From NCBI RefSeq assembly GCF_029937755.1, contig NZ_JAPYPG010000001.1, positions 248,001-312,000 on the forward strand: a stretch of DNA of 64,000 nucleotides. The letters run 5' to 3'. A model generated the notes under the pieces. That model did no database searches and was not told where the DNA came from. It saw only the letters and a program-made list of their open reading frames with translations. This DNA comes from Henriciella sp. GTDB lineage: Bacteria > Pseudomonadota > Alphaproteobacteria > Caulobacterales > Hyphomonadaceae. This document shows positions 59,480 to 64,000 of the stretch, piece after piece. Each line of letters begins with the position of its first letter. Position 1 is the stretch's first letter. The position numbers and the translations under genes are program-made.

Positions 59480-60187
59480 CTAGTTCACGGCTGACGCAAC
59501 AGCCCCGGACTCCGACTCGCCGCGCTGTGCCGCGGTTGGCTGGCCCTCGCGATAGAGTGCGAGTTGCGCGGTGCGGCGTGCCAGATCGCCTTCGTCAAGC
59601 GGACGCTGGCCCAGCAGGTCTGCCGGATCGGCGATCATCGCCGCCATGTTGGTGCGCACCGTGCAGCCAAGCGTCTGCATGTCATTGTTCGAGGTGGCAT
59701 CCGCGAAATCGATCATGGATTTCTGCGGACAATCCGGCGCGACCGCATCATAGGCGGTGAACGCCATCACGATCGGTGCGCTGTCGCTGCCATTGGCATC
59801 ATAGGCACTGCCGCGGATCTCTTCATATTCGACACCGGCAGACCAGGCGATCTCGCGGGCCTCGGCTACCGCCTTGACGGCGAGTTCCTCATTGCCGTGA
59901 TTTTTCGGCAAGGACATGATCAGAGGGCCGTGGCCGCGACTGATATAATCGTCCACGAAGGCGCGGATCCTGGCCTTTTCCTCAAGCCGCAAATGCTTGT
60001 CGAGCACATTGAGTTTGACCTCGAGATAGGCCGTGCGCTTGGCGACCTGGATCTGGTTGCGGTCAAGCGTTGTGCCGGTCAGGTATTCGCGCGGCACCGG
60101 GCCGTTCGGTTCCACGGAACTGCAGCCGGCCAGCGCCATGGCTGAGACCAGACCGCAGGCGATAAGAATCTTGCTGGAGCGATACAT
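59480..60187 (-). CDS. cpaD: CpaD-like pilus lipoprotein
   Basis: 235 residues with lipobox LAGC (Cys22). The chain includes VAKRTAYLEVKLNVLDKHLRLEEKARI, GPLIMSLPKNHGNEELAVKAVAEAR, and TLGCTVRTNMAAMIADPADLLGQRPL, the latter typical of CpaD (RcpB-like) proteins that help the secretin. It lies 7 bases after cpaC. Confidence 0.9.
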   Translation of the reverse strand: MYRSSKILIACGLVSAMALAGCSSVEPNGPVPREYLTGTTLDRNQIQVAKRTAYLEVKLNVLDKHLRLEEKARIRAFVDDYISRGHGPLIMSLPKNHGNEELAVKAVAEAREIAWSAGVEYEEIRGSAYDANGSDSAPIVMAFTAYDAVAPDCPQKSMIDFADATSNNDMQTLGCTVRTNMAAMIADPADLLGQRPLDEGDLARRTAQLALYREGQPTAAQRGESESGAVASAVN

Positions 60188-60194
60188 GATGAGC

Positions 60195-61796
60195 CTACTC
60201 CTCGATGAACCCGACGGGCGCGTTGTAATTGTCGGCGCTTAGCCCCTTGCCGCCCTTGCCGTAGACAGCATTGAGCTTGCCGAAGAAGATCGTTTTCGGA
60301 TCGGCCGCATTTGCATAGCCGTCAGCCGGCGTGCGCAGGCGCCCCTTCTGCGTCGGATCGACGAGATAGGGCGTGATGATCACGACCAGTTCGGTTTCCT
60401 CATTGATGAAGTCGCGCGACTGGAAGAGTGCGCCGAGGACCGGAAGCTTCTTGAGGCCGGGCAGCTGGTCGAGCGACTGGCGTGACCGGCTCTGGATCAG
60501 GCCGGCCAGCATCATCGACCCGCCGCTTGGCAGTTCGACCGTGCTTTCGGCGCGGCGCACCGTCAGCGCGGGAATGGTCAGCGTCTGGGCGGTGATGATG
60601 TTGCCCTGGTCATCGACCCCGGCGACCGACTGACCCTGGAAAGCGCCCTGATTGGTCAGTTCTGAAACCTCGGTGGAGACCTTCAGCGAAATGCGGCCTT
60701 CCGAGAGAACAACCGGTGTGAAGGCCAGGCCGACACCATACTGTTTGAACTCGATCGAGATGCGGCCATTATTGTCCTGGCCGACCGGAACCGGGAACTC
60801 GCCGCCCGCGAGGAACTTGGCGGACTCGCCCGAAATGGCAGAGATGTTCGGCTCGGCGAGCGTACGCACGATACCGATGCGTTCAAGCGCATCGATGGCC
60901 GCGCCGGCAGACGATTGCAGGCGGCCATCATTGTAATTGGTGTAACCGAACTCGGTCGACAGCCCGCCGAGCGAGTTGCCGGCAACATTGTAGCCATTGG
61001 CGCTGCTGAAGCCGAAATTCTTAGAGAACGGCGTGTCCGGCCGGATGGCTTCAAGCGCGGTGCCCTGCCCCGTCGTGTTGACGCCGGCATCCTCGTCGAA
61101 GAAGAGCGGCTCGCCCGCGGCACTTACAAGCTGCTGCAGCGACTGGCTCGCCAGTTCGCCAAAATTGGTCACGCCGGACAGGTTGATACCAAGCTGCTTG
61201 ACGACATTGCGCTGCATCTCGACGACGCGGACCTCCAACATCACCTGGTCCTTGGCTGCGACCGAGAGCATGTTGACCGGCTCAACCTCGTCTTCCAGAC
61301 CGGAATAGGCCTTGATGAGGCGGATGACCTGATCGGACTGCATCAGATTGTCGACATTGCCGCTGACCACAATGTTGCCGCCCACACTCTCAACGGAGAC
61401 GCGCGAGTCCGGCACATAGCGGGAGATCAGCTTTTCCAGCGATGCGGTGTCGGCATCGACGATAATTTCGAGATTGAGAAGCGGATTGCCCTGGCGGTCG
61501 AACAGGAAGGCATTCGTCTCGCCAACCTCGATGCCGCGGAAGATGAGGCGCCGTGAGGTCTGCACGACGGCATCGGCAATCGCCGGATTGGTGATCACGA
61601 CATCGGCGACCGGGCGCTCAAGCTCTATAACGGTCGACTTGTTGAGACCGAGCTTCATGGACTGTGAGACATTTGTCTCGCCCGGCTTCATGACCGAAAC
61701 GCCCATAGGGCTCTGCTGGGCGCCCGCTACAGGTGCAGAAAGAAGGCAGGCCAGGCCTGCCCCGATACCAGCAAACAGGTGTCGCAAGCCCATCAT
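60195..61796 (-). CDS. cpaC: CpaC/RcpA secretin of the Tad pilus
   Basis: 533 residues with signal peptide (cleaved at AGAQQ). An N-terminal pilus-assembly domain (about 45-125), BON-like repeat (ENIVVSGNVDN), then the secretin core (about 300-490: RTLAEPNISAISGESAKFLAGG and LPSGGSMMLAGLIQSRSRQSL). It forms the outer-membrane channel for the pilus. ATG overlaps the cpaB stop by one base (TGATG); two adjacent ATGs exist. Confidence 0.96.
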   Translation of the reverse strand: MMGLRHLFAGIGAGLACLLSAPVAGAQQSPMGVSVMKPGETNVSQSMKLGLNKSTVIELERPVADVVITNPAIADAVVQTSRRLIFRGIEVGETNAFLFDRQGNPLLNLEIIVDADTASLEKLISRYVPDSRVSVESVGGNIVVSGNVDNLMQSDQVIRLIKAYSGLEDEVEPVNMLSVAAKDQVMLEVRVVEMQRNVVKQLGINLSGVTNFGELASQSLQQLVSAAGEPLFFDEDAGVNTTGQGTALEAIRPDTPFSKNFGFSSANGYNVAGNSLGGLSTEFGYTNYNDGRLQSSAGAAIDALERIGIVRTLAEPNISAISGESAKFLAGGEFPVPVGQDNNGRISIEFKQYGVGLAFTPVVLSEGRISLKVSTEVSELTNQGAFQGQSVAGVDDQGNIITAQTLTIPALTVRRAESTVELPSGGSMMLAGLIQSRSRQSLDQLPGLKKLPVLGALFQSRDFINEETELVVIITPYLVDPTQKGRLRTPADGYANAADPKTIFFGKLNAVYGKGGKGLSADNYNAPVGFIEE

Positions 61797-62629
61797 CAGC
61801 TTCTCCCGCCAATGTTGCCATTCTTGAAGACCTTGACGCCGTTTCCGGAGCCGCCGTCCGCGTTCAGAAGGTCCGTATTGCCCGTGGTCGCCCCATCATT
61901 CTCATCAGCATCGGCAACGCTTCTCAGCGCAAGCGAGATACGGCCAAGCCGGCTGGCATGTGCCAGCAGTTCGGCCTGCTTGGGCCCAAGCTCCAGCGTT
62001 GCCGTCGAGCCTGTCAGGACCGACATGCCATCCTGCTCGCCGAAGATCTGGTCGATGGCGAGTACGCGGGCATTCTCCAGCACGGTGCGTGTGAGCGTGG
62101 TATCACTCGGTCCGCGATCGGTGATGACTTCCACTTCATATGTCAGGATCACATCGACGCGGTCATCCGGCAGGATAAAGCCGGCGGATGCGGTTTCCGG
62201 AGAGATCTCGACGGATATGGCGCGCATGCCGGGGCGCAGGAGGGCTGCCATGAAACCGGTCTCACCCTTCTTGACGATCTTCTGGGCAACGACTGGCTCA
62301 CCGGCCAGCAGCGGCGACTTCACGACACTGCCGGAGAGATCCTCAACAGCGCCGGGATTGTCTTCCTGGGTGAAGTAGGCGGCGTTCAGGGCCTTTTCCG
62401 GCCAGTCGGACCATTCGAAATCTTCTGGCGTCAGCAGGCTACCGACCCGCATGTCACCGCGCGAGACAAGGACCTTGGTGGAGGAGACCTCAACTTCGCG
62501 CTCGATGACGACAGGCTCGCTCGACTGGCCCTCGCTCGAGGGCTGACTTGACATGTCACGCACCAGAAGTGCGGCCCCGACAGCTGCAGCGGCAGCAACA
62601 AGCAAAATAATCAGACGTACTGGAGACAT
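61796..62629 (-). CDS. cpaB: CpaB/RcpC pilus assembly protein
   Basis: 277 residues. N-terminal TM/signal segment (LIILLVAAAAAVGAALLV), SAF/AFP-III-like domain at about 45-110 (VEVSSTKVLVSRGDMRVGSL, LLAGEPVVAQKIVK), and RPGMRAISVEISPETASAGFI, ILPDDRVDVILTYEVE, the RcpC signature. It may bind peptidoglycan and affects pilus modification or stability. Located between cpaA and cpaC, 86 bases after cpaA. Confidence 0.94.
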   Translation of the reverse strand: MSPVRLIILLVAAAAAVGAALLVRDMSSQPSSEGQSSEPVVIEREVEVSSTKVLVSRGDMRVGSLLTPEDFEWSDWPEKALNAAYFTQEDNPGAVEDLSGSVVKSPLLAGEPVVAQKIVKKGETGFMAALLRPGMRAISVEISPETASAGFILPDDRVDVILTYEVEVITDRGPSDTTLTRTVLENARVLAIDQIFGEQDGMSVLTGSTATLELGPKQAELLAHASRLGRISLALRSVADADENDGATTGNTDLLNADGGSGNGVKVFKNGNIGGRS

Positions 62630-62715
62630 GGAACCCGGCCCTCTTCCTCACTCCCGACGCGTTACAAAGACGGGAATACTTGAGCGCAGATTTGCATCTA
62701 CAGACTAAGGCATAG

Positions 62716-63231
62716 TTAACTTGGGAAGCCCGAAATCGCACCAAGCGGCTGCAAGAGCGGGGAAAGCGGCGCGCAGGCGATGGCGCCTGCCGCGATCGCC
62801 ACTCCATACGGCACACCATTTCCCGGCAGCAGCGTCTCCCGGGCAAAGCCCGGAGTTGCGGCCACCGGCACCAGCCGGCGCGCCGCCATGACGAGAATGG
62901 CAAGTCCGCCCCCGGTCACGGCCATGACCATGATGAAGGGCATTGCTGCCTCCGGACCGAGCCAGAGCATGACGCCGGGAATCATCTTCGCATCGCCACC
63001 GCCAAATGCGCCGAAGATGAAAAGCAGGGCCGAGACGGCAAAGGCCACCAGTCCGGCGAGCAAGTGCCCGCCGGCAATATCCCAGCCCGGCGCGACAATG
63101 ATCAGGGCCGGCAGGGCCAGGAAAGCGATCAGCGCATTGAGTCCGTTCGTGATAGTCAGCGTCTCCACATCGCGCAAGGCGGCGTAAATGCAGAGCGACA
63201 GGAAGGCGAAGGCGAACAGGGCAGAGATCAT
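62716..63231 (-). CDS. cpaA: Prepilin peptidase CpaA/TadV
   Basis: 171 residues with about six hydrophobic segments. A24 peptidase aspartates: RDVETLTITNGL (Asp21) and GAFGGGDAKMIPGVMLWLG (Asp in GGGD). The enzyme trims the leader of the Flp prepilin and possibly pseudopilins in the inner membrane. It lies 166 bases after flp, after a terminator, so it may be transcribed from read-through or its own promoter. Confidence 0.94.
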   Translation of the reverse strand: MISALFAFAFLSLCIYAALRDVETLTITNGLNALIAFLALPALIIVAPGWDIAGGHLLAGLVAFAVSALLFIFGAFGGGDAKMIPGVMLWLGPEAAMPFIMVMAVTGGGLAILVMAARRLVPVAATPGFARETLLPGNGVPYGVAIAAGAIACAPLSPLLQPLGAISGFPS

Positions 63232-63333
63232 TGTGGGGCGAAGCTCCGGCAGTGGTCGGTCGGACTGCAGGGATAGCAGTCAAATCTGAAGAACTGCTTG
63301 CCGTATCGCCCGGCACACCCTCCAGACATGAAA

Positions 63334-63360
63334 GAAGCCGCCGGCAGGACCGGCGGCTTC
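63334..63360 (-). terminator. Terminator after flp
   Basis: An 11-bp perfect stem (GAAGCCGCCGG 63334-63344 with CCGGCGGCTTC 63350-63360), loop 5. On the minus strand it is followed by TTTCATG. This partial terminator, 37 bases past the pilin stop, would let flp be expressed at a higher level than the downstream cpa genes. Confidence 0.75.
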
Positions 63361-63397
63361 AAACGTTTTTCCCTTACGGGAGAGGTCGTTAGACCTA

Positions 63398-63565
63398 TTA
63401 GCCGTTGGCGATAGCGCCAGAGACTTCGTTGAACGTGTCTGAAGTGCTGTCACCGAGGGCGCCGACGGCACCGATGATCGCAACAGCGATCAGGGCAGCA
63501 ATCAGGCCATACTCGATAGCGGTGGCACCCGACTCATTCTTGAAAAGACGTGCAAGCTTTTGCAT
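63398..63565 (-). CDS. flp: Flp-family type IVb pilin
   Basis: 55 residues from MQKLARLFKNESGATAIEYG, with GGAG before the ATG. The Flp leader ends at the Gly before ATAIEYG (cleavage before Ala14), and the mature pilin keeps Glu5 and Tyr6 of the Flp motif, followed by LIAALIAVAIIGAVGALG. It is the major subunit of the Tad pilus. The longer frame upstream has no start signal. Confidence 0.96.
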   Translation of the reverse strand: MQKLARLFKNESGATAIEYGLIAALIAVAIIGAVGALGDSTSDTFNEVSGAIANG

Positions 63566-63860
63566 TGGAGACTCCATCATCATGCAGTTTGTTACGTTCC
63601 GATTGTTCGGTTTTTTCCCGGAACAGGATCGGTTGTACAGAACAGCGCTGAATATGAAGTAAACTTGATGATCAAATTCATGAACAGACGCGTAAACTTT
63701 GTTAACCGGTCTCCATTCAGGCCTATAGGGGCGGTTTCTATACTTTATAACGCCTGAACCTCCGGAGCATGCCTTGCGCGGGCGGGGCCGCGTTAGGGAT
63801 CGCGAAACCACTTCCTCTTTAAAGTGACAGGGAAGAGCTCAAAGCCCACGGAGTGGCCCC
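63566..63860. other. Divergent regulatory region between flp and a pilus-assembly gene
   Basis: 295 bases with no gene. It is AT-richer than its surroundings (63570-63750). A GTTAAC with CCGG context at about 63700-63708 resembles a CtrA half-site (TTAACC), but a full TTAA-N7-TTAA is not seen. A TATACTTTATAA stretch at about 63738-63749 may be a -10 region for the plus-strand gene. Promoters for both sides must lie here. Confidence 0.45.
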
Positions 63861-64000
63861 ATGAAGTTTCACGCGACGATCCTGGCAGCCAGCCTGCTGA
63901 CAGCCGCCCCTGCGGTCGCCCAGCAATATAGCGTTGAGAGCGGCATGACCCGCCCGGTCAAGCTGTCCAAGCCGGCGGCAAGCGTCATTATCGGCAACCA
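63861..64000 (+). CDS. Pilus assembly protein N-terminal-domain protein (3' end outside window)
   Basis: 46 residues are visible from MKFHATILAASLLTAAPAVA, a signal peptide cleaved at AVAQQ. Then SVESGMTRPVKLSKPAASVIIGN resembles the N-terminal domain of CpaC-type secretins (compare LNKSTVIELERPVADVVITN in the cpaC of this window). The rest is cut off, so it could be a stand-alone domain protein or a second secretin. It is divergent from flp; GGAGTGGCCCC precedes the ATG. Confidence 0.75.
   Translation, partial: MKFHATILAASLLTAAPAVAQQYSVESGMTRPVKLSKPAASVIIGN

Noticed and set aside
63566-63860. Full CtrA box upstream of flp
   Set aside because: Only a half-site-like TTAACC is visible; the TTAA-N7-TTAA arrangement is not met.
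1-64000. CRISPR arrays, insertion sequences, tRNA and rRNA genes
   Set aside because: No regularly spaced repeats, transposase-like proteins, terminal inverted repeats or tRNA T-loop/anticodon patterns were seen in the intergenic regions.

Overview
The window is about 64 kb of GC-rich, densely coding chromosome from an alphaproteobacterium. It best fits the prosthecate or marine Hyphomonadales/Maricaulales/Parvularculales side of the class; this placement is inferred. The signs are an F1-ATPase zeta-type inhibitor (DUF1476), a Caulobacter-type cpa/tad pilus locus, a short bacterial SRP RNA, a large TonB-dependent receptor, and many small secreted proteins and lipoproteins. There are no IS elements, prophage genes, CRISPR arrays, tRNAs or rRNAs. 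It reads as core chromosome with modest accessory content.

Left part (1-14.9 kb): the 3' end of isocitrate dehydrogenase with its terminator; purC-purS without purQ, followed by an EthD-domain gene whose ribosome binding site lies in a perfect hairpin; the zeta subunit and monothiol glutaredoxin grxD; an alpha/beta hydrolase; rimO; a lipoprotein divergent from a DUF2807 adhesin-like protein; a PPK2-family kinase; rpsD; a RhlE-type helicase; membrane and secreted proteins; and an endonuclease/exonuclease/phosphatase protein.

Middle (14.9-33.3 kb): a BlaI/M56 sensor pair with operator-like sites; an acyl-CoA dehydrogenase behind an 18-bp palindrome; two NUDIX hydrolases; a TauE/SafE transporter; an outer-membrane barrel; tRNA deaminase tadA; rsmD; a patatin; an aspartic protease; SDRs; nitronate monooxygenase. 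At 27.35-30.6 kb lies a divergent phospholipid island. One arm is cdsA-like, plsC-like and a frameshifted pgsA-like gene. The other is a small unknown membrane protein translationally coupled to a CDP-alcohol phosphatidyltransferase with a non-canonical active-site motif. A 20-bp TetR-style palindrome sits between the arms. Pirin and a tiny lipoprotein, whose start codon is inside a transcription terminator, follow.

Right part (33.3-64 kb): queC-queE-queD for 7-deazaguanine synthesis; a TonB-dependent receptor; a PQQ-type sugar dehydrogenase coupled to a GST; dnaX-ybaB-recR; a photolyase-related protein that seems to lack its Fe-S cysteines; a TIMP/NTR-like secreted protein; the 4.5S SRP RNA; nudC; YHS and DoxX genes divergent from a LysR regulator; a second aspartic protease with a PDZ domain; a DUF885 lipoprotein; an M17 aminopeptidase. 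Last comes the Flp/Tad pilus locus (flp, cpaA-F, tadB, tadC, with tadD convergent) and the start of a further pilus-assembly N-terminal-domain protein running off the end.

The strongest leads for something not well described are the phospholipid island with its variant CDP-alcohol enzyme and shared palindrome, the terminator/start-codon overlap at 32.5 kb, and the M56 protein with a large novel periplasmic tail.
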